From NCBI GenBank assembly GCA_014800895.1, contig JAAVFG010000025.1:18458-82457 (forward strand): a stretch of 64,000 nt of DNA, read 5' to 3'. This DNA is from Bacteroidales bacterium (GTDB lineage Bacteria > Bacteroidota > Bacteroidia > Bacteroidales > Muribaculaceae). This document shows, in pieces, positions 18,552 through 26,430 of this stretch. The first letter of the stretch is position 1; every line of letters begins with the position of its first letter. Under the pieces are notes generated by a model that worked only from the letters and a program-made list of their open reading frames with translations, was not told the origin of the DNA and made no database searches. A program made the translations under genes and the position numbers.

Positions 18552-19691
18552 ATGGAAACACCTTACTATATCGTATATGAAGAGAAGCTTCGCCGCAATA
18601 TGGAGAAATTGCGGATGGTTGCTGATAAGGCTGATGTAAAAATCATCATGGCATTCAAAGCCAATGCACTTTGGAAAACTTTTCCAATCATTTCCGAATA
18701 TTTTCAATCTTCAACAGCGAGCTCCTTAAATGAAATGAAACTTTCATTAGACTATTTGGGTAATGATGTTCATACATATTGCCCGGTCTATACTGAGCGG
18801 ACTTTCCCCGAATTTCTAAAAGGATCTTCCCATATCACGTTCAATTCCCTTGCACAGTTTGAGAAATTCTATCCTCAGATTAAGGACTGGAACAAAGCAC
18901 ATCCGGAAAAGCAGGTATCAGCCGGACTTCGTGTCAATCCTCATTGCAGCGTGATTGAAACAGATATCTATAATCCGTGTGTCCCCGGCTCTCGTTTTGG
19001 AGAAAATCCGGAAACCTTGAAGAACGGTATACCCGAGGGAATTGAAGGATTACATTTCCATGCTCTCTGTGAGTCATCAAGTTATGATCTTGAGAAGGTC
19101 CTCGAAGCTTTCAAAGCCCAGTTTGGACATCTCTTACCTCATATAAAATGGCTGAATATGGGGGGTGGACATCTGATCACAAGGAAGGACTATGACACAG
19201 ATCATCTGATTGCTCTTCTAAAAAAACTGCATGAGGAATATCCTAATCTTGAAATAATAATGGAACCAGGAAGCGCCTTCACATGGCAGACCGGAGACCT
19301 TGTGACTGAAGTGCTGGATGTCGTGGAGGATGCAGGAATAAAGACAGCTATTATTGACGCTTCCTTCGCATGCCACATGCCTGACTGTCTAGAGATGCCC
19401 TACCGACCGAATATCCTTGAGGCTTTGCCTGATGATAAGGAATCAGGGAATGTATATCGCTTAGGGGGTAACTCCTGCCTGAGCGGAGACTATACCGGCG
19501 ACTGGAAGTTTGAGAATCCTCTTAAACCAGGCGACCGCTTGACACTTTTGGATATGAACCATTACACTACAGTGAAAACTAATATGTTCAATGGTATACA
19601 ACATCCATCCATATGGCTTCAGCCATTGGAAGGAGAGCCTGTACTGCTCCGCGAATACACGTACGATGATTATCGTGACCGTATGGATTAA
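18552..19691 (+). CDS. nspC: Carboxynorspermidine/carboxyspermidine decarboxylase
   Basis: 379 residues of the fold-III PLP decarboxylases. It removes CO2 from carboxyspermidine or carboxynorspermidine, the last step of the alternative polyamine pathway that gut Bacteroidales use to make spermidine. The PLP Lys is in MAFKANALW (about 36); glycine-rich NMGGGH and the EPGSAF and CHMPDCLEMPYRP motifs typical of NspC follow. The partner carboxyspermidine dehydrogenase is not in this window. It is 6 bp after the helicase gene, probably the third gene of that operon, and ends at a bidirectional terminator. Confidence 0.93.
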   Translation: METPYYIVYEEKLRRNMEKLRMVADKADVKIIMAFKANALWKTFPIISEYFQSSTASSLNEMKLSLDYLGNDVHTYCPVYTERTFPEFLKGSSHITFNSLAQFEKFYPQIKDWNKAHPEKQVSAGLRVNPHCSVIETDIYNPCVPGSRFGENPETLKNGIPEGIEGLHFHALCESSSYDLEKVLEAFKAQFGHLLPHIKWLNMGGGHLITRKDYDTDHLIALLKKLHEEYPNLEIIMEPGSAFTWQTGDLVTEVLDVVEDAGIKTAIIDASFACHMPDCLEMPYRPNILEALPDDKESGNVYRLGGNSCLSGDYTGDWKFENPLKPGDRLTLLDMNHYTTVKTNMFNGIQHPSIWLQPLEGEPVLLREYTYDDYRDRMD

Positions 19692-19715
19692 AGAAGTGCA
19701 ATACTATACAAATAG

Positions 19716-19754
19716 AATAAGGTCAACGGCCGAAACCGTTGACCTTATTTTAAT
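19716..19754. terminator. Bidirectional terminator between nspC and the OmpA-like gene
   Basis: Perfect 14-bp stem (AATAAGGTCAACGG and complement, 6-nt loop) between converging genes, with T-rich sequence on both sides. Confidence 0.8.
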
Positions 19755-19779
19755 AATATTATACTGGAATATCAACAAT

Positions 19780-20457
19780 TTAATAAACTATCCTACCCTT
19801 CTTAGCTTGCTCAAGCATCTGGCTGCCGGGAACAAGATAAATTTCAAGTCGGCGGTTCTTATCACGGTTACTCATTGAGTTGTTCTCGGTCAATGGCAGC
19901 TCATCTGCGTAAGCGTATGAGAAGAGGTACTCCGTATCCAAGTTCTGATTCTCAAACCAATCAAATACGGCAGTGCTGCGCTCTTCGGTTATCTTCTCCC
20001 GATATTCCTCCGAACCGGTGTTGTCAGTGTGCATCACTATCAACATCCTATACATATCCGGCTCCCTGAGATAACGTTTAAGAGGAGCAAGATATGCATC
20101 TACGTCTGCACGAAGTTCGGTAGAGTTGGGGGCAAAGAGCTTGGAGGCAGGTATAGTAATCAGCAGAACCTCTTTATTTCTGTATGTCTCTACATTACAA
20201 CCGTTACGATTAAGCCCGTAGGATTTCAGCACCCTGTCTCTTGCTTCCTTCTCCTGAAAACGGCGAATAAGATCAGCAGATTTCTCATCAGGCACTACAG
20301 AATTTATCATTTCCGTAAATGACATTTCATCTAATGCTTCATGCCGATGTGACTGAACTTTGCCCGCAGTCTGACCCCATACAGGGGAACAATAGGCAAC
20401 CGACACAAGAAGGGAGAGTGTAACGGACTTAAATAAAGTCTTCAAGCGATTCTTCAT
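19780..20457 (-). CDS. OmpA-like periplasmic/outer membrane protein
   Basis: 225 residues. A signal peptide (basic start, hydrophobic core, cleavage near VWGQT) is followed by about 70 residues of unknown helical region and a C-terminal OmpA-like peptidoglycan-binding domain: FAPNSTELR ... MHTDNTGSEEYRE ... SNRDKNRRLEIYL. There is no N-terminal beta-barrel, so it is more like a periplasmic anchoring protein. It is the last gene of the FAD oxidoreductase-to-OmpA operon, and its start overlaps the end of the preceding gene by 29 bp, so expression is probably coupled to it. Confidence 0.85.
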   Translation of the reverse strand: MKNRLKTLFKSVTLSLLVSVAYCSPVWGQTAGKVQSHRHEALDEMSFTEMINSVVPDEKSADLIRRFQEKEARDRVLKSYGLNRNGCNVETYRNKEVLLITIPASKLFAPNSTELRADVDAYLAPLKRYLREPDMYRMLIVMHTDNTGSEEYREKITEERSTAVFDWFENQNLDTEYLFSYAYADELPLTENNSMSNRDKNRRLEIYLVPGSQMLEQAKKGRIVY

Positions 20458-20749
20458 ATTCTAATTCTCCTTTAACTATGAGATCTATATCATCTGGATC
20501 CATCTCAATCTCATCATCTTTTGCCAATTCCTTCTTAACATAGGCTGTGATTTTTGAAAGATCCTCCTCTTCTTCATCTATTGCCTCCATGCTGAGAGTC
20601 AAATATCCGTTTTTCTCATACCAGTCATACATGACATCGATAACATAAAGAATCTCGTCATCGGTGTATCTATCCTGTTTGTCAGCAGGGAGGGTCTTGC
20701 GTATGAACTCTACAGCCTGTTGCTCATCATATTGTAATGCGTCGCTCAT
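20429..20749 (-). CDS. Small acidic conserved protein, unknown function
   Basis: 106 residues, strikingly acidic (patches DEEEED, DEIEMDPDDID, EYEESLEDF), soluble, with no signal or membrane segment. I do not recognise a named domain; similar proteins occur next to rimM in other Bacteroidales. Its start overlaps the rimM stop by 4 bp and its 3' end overlaps the OmpA-like gene by 29 bp, so it is translationally linked with both. The two-fold pattern of helix-rich segments (residues 8-25 and 28-50) suggests a small helical protein. A role in translation or ribosome assembly is only a guess from the neighbour. Confidence 0.75.
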   Translation of the reverse strand: MSDALQYDEQQAVEFIRKTLPADKQDRYTDDEILYVIDVMYDWYEKNGYLTLSMEAIDEEEEDLSKITAYVKKELAKDDEIEMDPDDIDLIVKGELEYEESLEDFI

Positions 20750-21294
20750 TTCTCTTTAATATTTAATTGAATTAGTTCTTCCGGAAGAGTGGTAATTACT
20801 TCCCTTTTCTCTTCATCAATGGCAGCAACAAAATCATCTGCCGCCGGTATATATACCTCTTCCCCATCAGGAGTGCGGACAATGAAGAGGACATTCTCTG
20901 TGGTGGAATCAACCCGGTCTATGATGCCTATCTCACCAACCTTCTCATCTATCACGCGGAAGCCGACGATATCATCTTCAAGAAGCAGACCTTCCCCTTC
21001 TTCTCCAAGAAACTCTTTCAGATGTTCCTTATCAGCATATATAATCTGATTTACCAAAAGACGAGCCTCATCCACATTATCTATCCCCTCAATTTTTATA
21101 AGGGAAGCGGACGGTCCTTTTCCCCGTACGCTTTCTGCATAGAAGGGAACGAAAGCACCCTCCATATCAACTATAAGAGGGAATCCTTCGGCAAAATAAT
21201 CATCATCTATATCCAACACTACATTCAATTCCCCCTTCAAGGCATGTGTCTTGAGGAATTTACCTACAGGTGTGAGATCTTTTTCTTCAATCAT
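20746..21294 (-). CDS. rimM: Ribosome maturation factor RimM
   Basis: 182 residues. RimM binds ribosomal protein S19 and assists maturation of the 30S head. The N-terminal RimM domain begins VGKFLKTHALKGEL, and the C-terminal PRC-barrel domain starts around EDDIVGFRVIDEKVG and includes EVYIPAADDFV with the EE.R.I near-terminal motif. Length is normal. trmD, its usual neighbour in other phyla, is absent here. It lies 80 bp after murA; that gap holds a 12-bp palindrome. Confidence 0.94.
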   Translation of the reverse strand: MIEEKDLTPVGKFLKTHALKGELNVVLDIDDDYFAEGFPLIVDMEGAFVPFYAESVRGKGPSASLIKIEGIDNVDEARLLVNQIIYADKEHLKEFLGEEGEGLLLEDDIVGFRVIDEKVGEIGIIDRVDSTTENVLFIVRTPDGEEVYIPAADDFVAAIDEEKREVITTLPEELIQLNIKEK

Positions 21295-21339
21295 GAATTC
21301 TAAAATTTTAATCCTCTATTTTTCTTTTCAAGAGTCAGG

Positions 21340-21351
21340 AGAGACGTCTCT
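21340..21351. repeat. 12-bp palindrome in the murA-rimM gap
   Basis: AGAGACGTCTCT is self-complementary and is nested in a longer imperfect hairpin (CTTTTGAAGAG / CTCTTGAAAAG on the minus strand). No T run follows, so it is not an obvious terminator; it may be a processing or regulatory site. Confidence 0.4.
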
Positions 21352-21374
21352 TCAAAAGATGCACCAGAGAAAAA

Positions 21375-22688
21375 CTATTCTTCAATTCTAATGATTTTTG
21401 CGCCCAAACGGTTCAGACGGACATCTATATTTTCATATCCTCTGTCAATCTGATTGATATTTTGTATCTTACTTGTCCCTTTCGCCCCCATGGCGGCTAT
21501 CAGCATAGCTATACCCGCACGGATATCAGGTGAAACCATATCGGTAGCGCGTAAACAGTCGAATTTACCTGCCCCAATTACTGCCGCTCTATGCGGGTCG
21601 CACAATATGATACGCGCCCCCATATCTATCAGTTTATCTACAAAGAAGAGACGGCTCTCAAACATCTTCTGATGTATAAGCACGCTACCTCGCGCCTGAG
21701 TGGCAACTACAAGTAAAATAGAGATAAGGTCGGGAGAAAGACCGGGCCAAGGAGCATCGGCAATAGTCATTATCGAGCCATCTATGAATGTCTCTATCTC
21801 ATAAATCTCTTTCTGATTGATGCGTATGTCATCTCCGTTAATTTCAAGATTTACACCTATCCTTTCAAAGATATCAGGCATAAGTCCAAGATCCTTCACT
21901 CCAGCATCCTTCAGCAATAGATCCGATCCCGTCATTGCCGCCATACCGATAAAACTCCCTACCTCTATCATGTCGGGAAGGAGCCGATGATGGGTGCCAC
22001 CCAGACTCTCCACACCATGAATACGAAGAAGGTTACTTCCTATCCCCTCAATCTTAGCGCCCATTTTACACAACATCTTACAGAGCTGCTGGATGTATGG
22101 TTCGCAGGCGGCATTATAGATAGTAGTCTCCCCCTTTGCAAGAACAGCTGCCATAATAATATTTGCTGTTCCGGTAATAGATGCTTCATCAAGGAGCATA
22201 TATGTCCCTTTGAGTCCCTCTTTTGCTGTGATGGTGTAAGTGCGTGATGAATGATCATATTCAAACTCAGCCCCTAATTTCTGCAGACCGATGAAATGAG
22301 TGTCAAGTCGTCGTCTGCCTATCTTATCGCCCCCGGGTTTAGGCAAGATTGCCGAGCCGAAACGAGCCACTAACGGACCCACCACCATAACAGAACCACG
22401 AAGAGACTCCGCTTTCTTACGATATTTGTCAGACTTTATATAACCCAAATCAATATCGTCAGCCTGAAACTCAACTTCTGCCGGGGTGTTATACTTGACC
22501 TTGACACCCATCTCGGCAAGAAGATTGATAAGATTATTCACATCGGATATTGCAGGAAGATTAGAGATTGTCACCTTCTGATCTGTAAGCAATACCCCAC
22601 AAATGACCTCAAGAGCTTCATTCTTTGCACCTTTGGGGGAGATTTCACCATGAAGGCTATGCCCTCCTTCTACAATAAAGCTACTCAT
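21375..22688 (-). CDS. murA: UDP-N-acetylglucosamine 1-carboxyvinyltransferase
   Basis: 437 residues, the first committed enzyme of peptidoglycan synthesis (enolpyruvyl transfer from PEP to UDP-GlcNAc). The GAKNEALEVI motif near the N-terminus, SLRGSVMVVGP, and the tail region with GYENI are typical. The active-site loop reads PKPGGDKIGRRRLDTH: Asp121 stands where most bacterial MurA proteins have the catalytic Cys that fosfomycin alkylates. An Asp there is active in known MurA enzymes of other phyla and gives fosfomycin insensitivity, so this enzyme is predicted to be insensitive. It lies 6 bp after the DUF4290 gene and is clearly in the same operon. Confidence 0.97.
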   Translation of the reverse strand: MSSFIVEGGHSLHGEISPKGAKNEALEVICGVLLTDQKVTISNLPAISDVNNLINLLAEMGVKVKYNTPAEVEFQADDIDLGYIKSDKYRKKAESLRGSVMVVGPLVARFGSAILPKPGGDKIGRRRLDTHFIGLQKLGAEFEYDHSSRTYTITAKEGLKGTYMLLDEASITGTANIIMAAVLAKGETTIYNAACEPYIQQLCKMLCKMGAKIEGIGSNLLRIHGVESLGGTHHRLLPDMIEVGSFIGMAAMTGSDLLLKDAGVKDLGLMPDIFERIGVNLEINGDDIRINQKEIYEIETFIDGSIMTIADAPWPGLSPDLISILLVVATQARGSVLIHQKMFESRLFFVDKLIDMGARIILCDPHRAAVIGAGKFDCLRATDMVSPDIRAGIAMLIAAMGAKGTSKIQNINQIDRGYENIDVRLNRLGAKIIRIEE

Positions 22689-22694
22689 CTCTTA

Positions 22695-23288
22695 TTATTT
22701 CTTTTTCTTTTTATTCTTACCATTCTGATTTATCTCTACCTCCTTGAACTCATGAAGAAGATATTTGGAGGGATCAAGATCAATCCTACCATTGGAATAT
22801 TCTGCCAGATCCCGGAGAATTTTAGCATCATCTACCCCCTCTTTGTTATGAGTCAACATCAGCTTCTTCATATGGTGGGCTATCATGGAAATCAGATTAT
22901 CCTTCTCCTCGCTCTCATCCATTTCCGCCACTATCTCTATCATCTTCTCGATATTCTTGCCATAATGACGATAGCGCATGGGAGATGCCGTATATGGAAG
23001 ACGCTCAGGCGCCGGATGGAATCTCTCCTCAGATATTACCTCTCCGGGGAAATCTATATCAAGAGTGAAGCCGGATATGATATTCATTGTGTCCCATATC
23101 TTGGAGCGTTCGCCCCCTTCTCCTATTAATTCGGGGAAAAGATTTGACATTACGTCTGCCAAGGCATAAGCGCAGTTATTACGCTCCTCTCGATCCTCAA
23201 TACTGCTGCAGTATTTTACCAACCCTTCTACATTCCTTCCGAATTCAGGAAGAATAATTGGACTATTATCTGTATTATATGGTATCAT
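22695..23288 (-). CDS. DUF4290 protein
   Basis: 197 residues of a Bacteroidetes-specific family of unknown function. It is soluble and helical, with a basic Lys-rich C-terminal tail. It sits between tsaB (3 bp gap) and murA (6 bp gap). The same linkage to murA is known from other Bacteroidales, which suggests a role tied to wall synthesis or its regulation; nothing in the sequence indicates catalysis. Confidence 0.85.
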   Translation of the reverse strand: MIPYNTDNSPIILPEFGRNVEGLVKYCSSIEDREERNNCAYALADVMSNLFPELIGEGGERSKIWDTMNIISGFTLDIDFPGEVISEERFHPAPERLPYTASPMRYRHYGKNIEKMIEIVAEMDESEEKDNLISMIAHHMKKLMLTHNKEGVDDAKILRDLAEYSNGRIDLDPSKYLLHEFKEVEINQNGKNKKKKK

Positions 23289-23291
23289 ATA

Positions 23292-23990
23292 TTATGCTTG
23301 CAATTTATTTTTTGGAGTTGTTGTTTGATATTCCTTTAGATATTCGGGCACTGAATATGCACGATCTATGAATCTCCCCTCCCTGTAATGCTTTTCTGAA
23401 AGCGCGAGCATATCTCTTGCCACAGGCTCATATGCCCCCGCCCACTCTGCATTGGACGAAGTTATTACACTCTTAGCTTTCTCAGAGCCATTTCCCATAA
23501 AGATAACCTTCCTCTCCTTTAGAATATCGCTCCAGGATGTTTCATCAAGAATTTTTGCTCCGGGAGTTTCAACCTCATTAAGCACAAAATCATACACTCC
23601 CGTAAAGACCTCCATTCGACGTGCATCAATCATAGGCACCAATAACTCTGTACCGTCATAGTTGAAATTACGGAACATCGCCTTCACAGCCAATATCTGG
23701 AGAGTACTCACACCTATCAAAGGCAGGTCCATGCCAAACGCAAGACCCTTGGCTAATGAAAGACCTATACGAAGACCTGTATAAGAACCGGGACCAATAC
23801 TTACTGCTATAGCATCTAATTTATCCCCTTTCCTTTTAAGCTCCTCCATACACTTTTCCACGAAGGGAGCCAAGACCTCTGCATGTTTCATCCCTTCATG
23901 ATCCTCCAGCTGATACTCAACCGCGCCATCCTTTGTAATAGCCACGGAACAGATTCTACCGGAAGTTTCAATATTTAATATAGTTGCCAT
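23292..23990 (-). CDS. tsaB: tRNA threonylcarbamoyladenosine biosynthesis protein TsaB
   Basis: 232 residues of the ASKHA-fold TsaB/YeaZ family. It partners TsaD and TsaE in adding threonylcarbamoyl to A37 of ANN-decoding tRNAs. N-terminal ILNIETSGRICSVAI is the phosphate-1-like motif, and SIGPGSYTGLRIGLSLAKGLA is the family signature. The Zn-binding motifs of TsaD are absent, which separates it from that paralogue. Its ATG overlaps the stop codon of the upstream FAD oxidoreductase gene by one base. Confidence 0.95.
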   Translation of the reverse strand: MATILNIETSGRICSVAITKDGAVEYQLEDHEGMKHAEVLAPFVEKCMEELKRKGDKLDAIAVSIGPGSYTGLRIGLSLAKGLAFGMDLPLIGVSTLQILAVKAMFRNFNYDGTELLVPMIDARRMEVFTGVYDFVLNEVETPGAKILDETSWSDILKERKVIFMGNGSEKAKSVITSSNAEWAGAYEPVARDMLALSEKHYREGRFIDRAYSVPEYLKEYQTTTPKNKLQA

Positions 23991-25555
23991 TATTTACTTA
24001 ATTTAGCTTTATATGCTTTTACTGCATTTATTCCATCTACTGCTGCCGAAACTATTCCACCGGCATATCCGGCTCCCTCCCCTACAGGATAGAGGTCAGA
24101 AATCTCCTCATGCTCAAGGGTCTCTTTGTCTCTTGGCAAACGGACGGGTGAAGAAGTGCGTGATTCTAACCCTACAAGAATAGCCTCATTTGTCAGGAAT
24201 CCTTTTCTTTTTCTATCAAAAGCCACAAATCCCTCCTTTAGCCGAGAAGAAATAAAGGAAGGAAGCAGCATGGAGAAATCCTCACTATGAATACCGGGGG
24301 CATAGCTTGTGCGCGGAAGATCTTTCGACTTTTTCCCTGTCACAAAGTCTTTCATTCTTTGAGCAGGGGCATTAATAGAATTGCCCGAGGCCGAATAAAA
24401 TCTCCTTTCCAAATCTTCCTGGAGCTGTAGCAACTGCAACTCCCCCAAATGCTCATACTCGGGAAAGTCACCGGGGCGAATCTCTACCACCATGCCTGAG
24501 TTACTTCTCTCTCCTGCACGTGCTGATGCCGACATACCGTTTACTACCAATTCTTCCGGTCCGCTACCCGCCGGCACTATCACTCCCCCCGGACACATGC
24601 AGAAAGAGTACACTCCTCTCTCTTTGCTCTGCTCCACGAAAGAATATGCTGCCGCCGGAAGATACTTCCCTCTCCCCTCCTTATTATGATATTGAAGCTG
24701 ATCAATCAATTTCTGGGGATGCTCCAGACGCACACCCATCGCTATACCTTTAGCCTCCATCTTCACACCCTGCGAATGAAGCGACCGGATAAACTCTCTG
24801 GCAGAATGACCATTGGCAAGCATAACAGCTCCATAATAGTCTCTGCCATCAGATGTTCTGACTCCAATAGCCTTTCCGCCCTCCAGAATCAATGTTTCCG
24901 CTTTACATCTGAAATGCACTTCTCCGCCATTCTCAATAATCGTTTCCCTTATATTACGGATAATAGCAGGAAGACGGTCACTACCAATATGAGGATGAGC
25001 ATCAATCAGTATTTCCTCAGACGCCCCGAACTGCACCAGTAATTGCAACACTTCAGAGTTGTCTCCTCTTTTTTTACTCCGGGTAAAGAGCTTACCATCA
25101 CTGAATGCTCCTGCACCACCCTCACCGTAACAATAATTTGAAGTAGGATTGATTTTCCCTTCTCTGCTTATCATTGCTAAATCGCGCCGACGCGTATCCA
25201 CGTCCTCTCCTCTCTCGAGAAGGATGGGCTTAATTCCCTCTTCAATACATTTAAGAGCCGCGAAAAGCCCTGCGGGACCAGCTCCCACTATCACCATGGA
25301 AGGGGCGTCGTCCGGAAGAGGCGAGAAAGAACGAATGCCGTATAAAGCCTCTACTTTCCTGTCATCGCCGGTTACGACTTTGACCGAAAGATTCATTTTT
25401 ATTCTCTGACCGCGAGCATCTACAGATTTGCGCCATATTCTGAAATCGTTGATCTCAGATGGAGCAATCTCAAGCCTGGATGCAATAAGCGACTGCAATC
25501 GCTTATCATCTGCCGCTACGGCAGGCTCTGTCTGTATGGTTATATCATATTGCAT
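23990..25555 (-). CDS. FAD-dependent oxidoreductase (COG2509 type)
   Basis: 521 residues, an uncharacterised NAD(P)/FAD-dependent dehydrogenase family. A short N-terminal region of about 85 residues precedes the dinucleotide-binding motif GAGPAGLFAALKC (about 91-103). NYCYGEGGAGAFSDGKLFTR, and the C-terminal LYPVGEGAGYAGGIVSAA, are the family signatures. The substrate is not known. It is the first gene of the operon through tsaB, DUF4290, murA, rimM, the acidic protein and the OmpA-like gene. A TATATTTG -7 box lies at 25611-25618 on this strand. Confidence 0.88.
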   Translation of the reverse strand: MQYDITIQTEPAVAADDKRLQSLIASRLEIAPSEINDFRIWRKSVDARGQRIKMNLSVKVVTGDDRKVEALYGIRSFSPLPDDAPSMVIVGAGPAGLFAALKCIEEGIKPILLERGEDVDTRRRDLAMISREGKINPTSNYCYGEGGAGAFSDGKLFTRSKKRGDNSEVLQLLVQFGASEEILIDAHPHIGSDRLPAIIRNIRETIIENGGEVHFRCKAETLILEGGKAIGVRTSDGRDYYGAVMLANGHSAREFIRSLHSQGVKMEAKGIAMGVRLEHPQKLIDQLQYHNKEGRGKYLPAAAYSFVEQSKERGVYSFCMCPGGVIVPAGSGPEELVVNGMSASARAGERSNSGMVVEIRPGDFPEYEHLGELQLLQLQEDLERRFYSASGNSINAPAQRMKDFVTGKKSKDLPRTSYAPGIHSEDFSMLLPSFISSRLKEGFVAFDRKRKGFLTNEAILVGLESRTSSPVRLPRDKETLEHEEISDLYPVGEGAGYAGGIVSAAVDGINAVKAYKAKLSK

Positions 25556-25610
25556 GAAAATAAGTCTATCTGCTTACTTTAATGATAATACACTATCTTT
25601 TCTTCAACTG

Positions 25611-25618
25611 CAAATATA
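25611..25618 (-). promoter_or_regulatory. -7 element for the FAD oxidoreductase-murA operon
   Basis: TATATTTG on the minus strand, about 56 bp before the start codon. No clean -33 TTTG is visible at 19-20 bp upstream. Confidence 0.45.
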
Positions 25619-25763
25619 CCATTTTTTTTGCAGTTTCTCCCCTTTCCTTATTATATTATATAGATTAGATCAAAAACATCTCTATTTTTTTACTACATTT
25701 GTTATATAAAATAAGTAAGTGTTATAAAATTAAAGTATCTTACTTAATAGAAATTAAAATAAT

Positions 25764-26429
25764 ATGAACAGACAAGACTCTACTGCCAAACAAGTGGCTT
25801 TCCTTTTTGATCTGGATGGAGTTCTTATTGATAGTGAAAGAGAATACACAAAGATATGGGAACGTATTGATGAGCTTTTTCCAACATCAGTATCCTCTTT
25901 TGCAATCAAGATAAAAGGAATGGCTCTCACCGAAATATTGTGTCAGTACTATCCTGAAAAAAACATAGCGGATAAAGTCAGATCCACTCTTACAGAATTA
26001 GAGTCAAAAATGCATTATGAATGGTTGCCCGGCGCTAAGGAACTACTGGAGTATCTTAACAACCATTCAATTCCCACTGCACTTTTTACAAGTAGCAACA
26101 AGAAAAAAATGGAACATCTCCGAGAAGAGCTACCCGAGGTTGAGAATTTCTTTAATGAAATAGTCACAGGAGATATGGTGACACATTCCAAACCCGATCC
26201 GGAGGGGTATATCTTGGCAGCCGAGCTCCTGAATACGTCTCCCCGCAATTGTGTAGTGTTTGAAGACTCACTGCAGGGAGTAAAGGCAGGGAGGGCGGCA
26301 GATGCCTACGTCATCGGGGTGGAAGGCACATTGAAACGAGATATCATTGCCCCTTACAGTAATAAAGTAATCAATAATCTTTCTGAAATAAATCCTGCGG
26401 ATTTGATAGAGATTCTAAAGAATAGATAG
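25764..26429 (+). CDS. HAD-superfamily phosphatase/phosphomutase-like hydrolase
   Basis: 221 residues. Motif I is FLFDLDGVLIDSE, the Asp nucleophile set of the beta-phosphoglucomutase-like subfamily (subclass I alpha-helical cap, about residues 20-90). Motif II is ALFTSSNKKK, motif III the Lys in HSKPDPEGY, and motif IV FEDSLQGVKAG. The substrate is unknown; a sugar phosphate or nucleotide is plausible. It runs 1 bp into rarA, so the two are co-transcribed. A TACATTTG box occurs at 25694-25701, but with no matching -33. Confidence 0.88.
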   Translation: MNRQDSTAKQVAFLFDLDGVLIDSEREYTKIWERIDELFPTSVSSFAIKIKGMALTEILCQYYPEKNIADKVRSTLTELESKMHYEWLPGAKELLEYLNNHSIPTALFTSSNKKKMEHLREELPEVENFFNEIVTGDMVTHSKPDPEGYILAAELLNTSPRNCVVFEDSLQGVKAGRAADAYVIGVEGTLKRDIIAPYSNKVINNLSEINPADLIEILKNR

Positions 26430-26430
26430 A

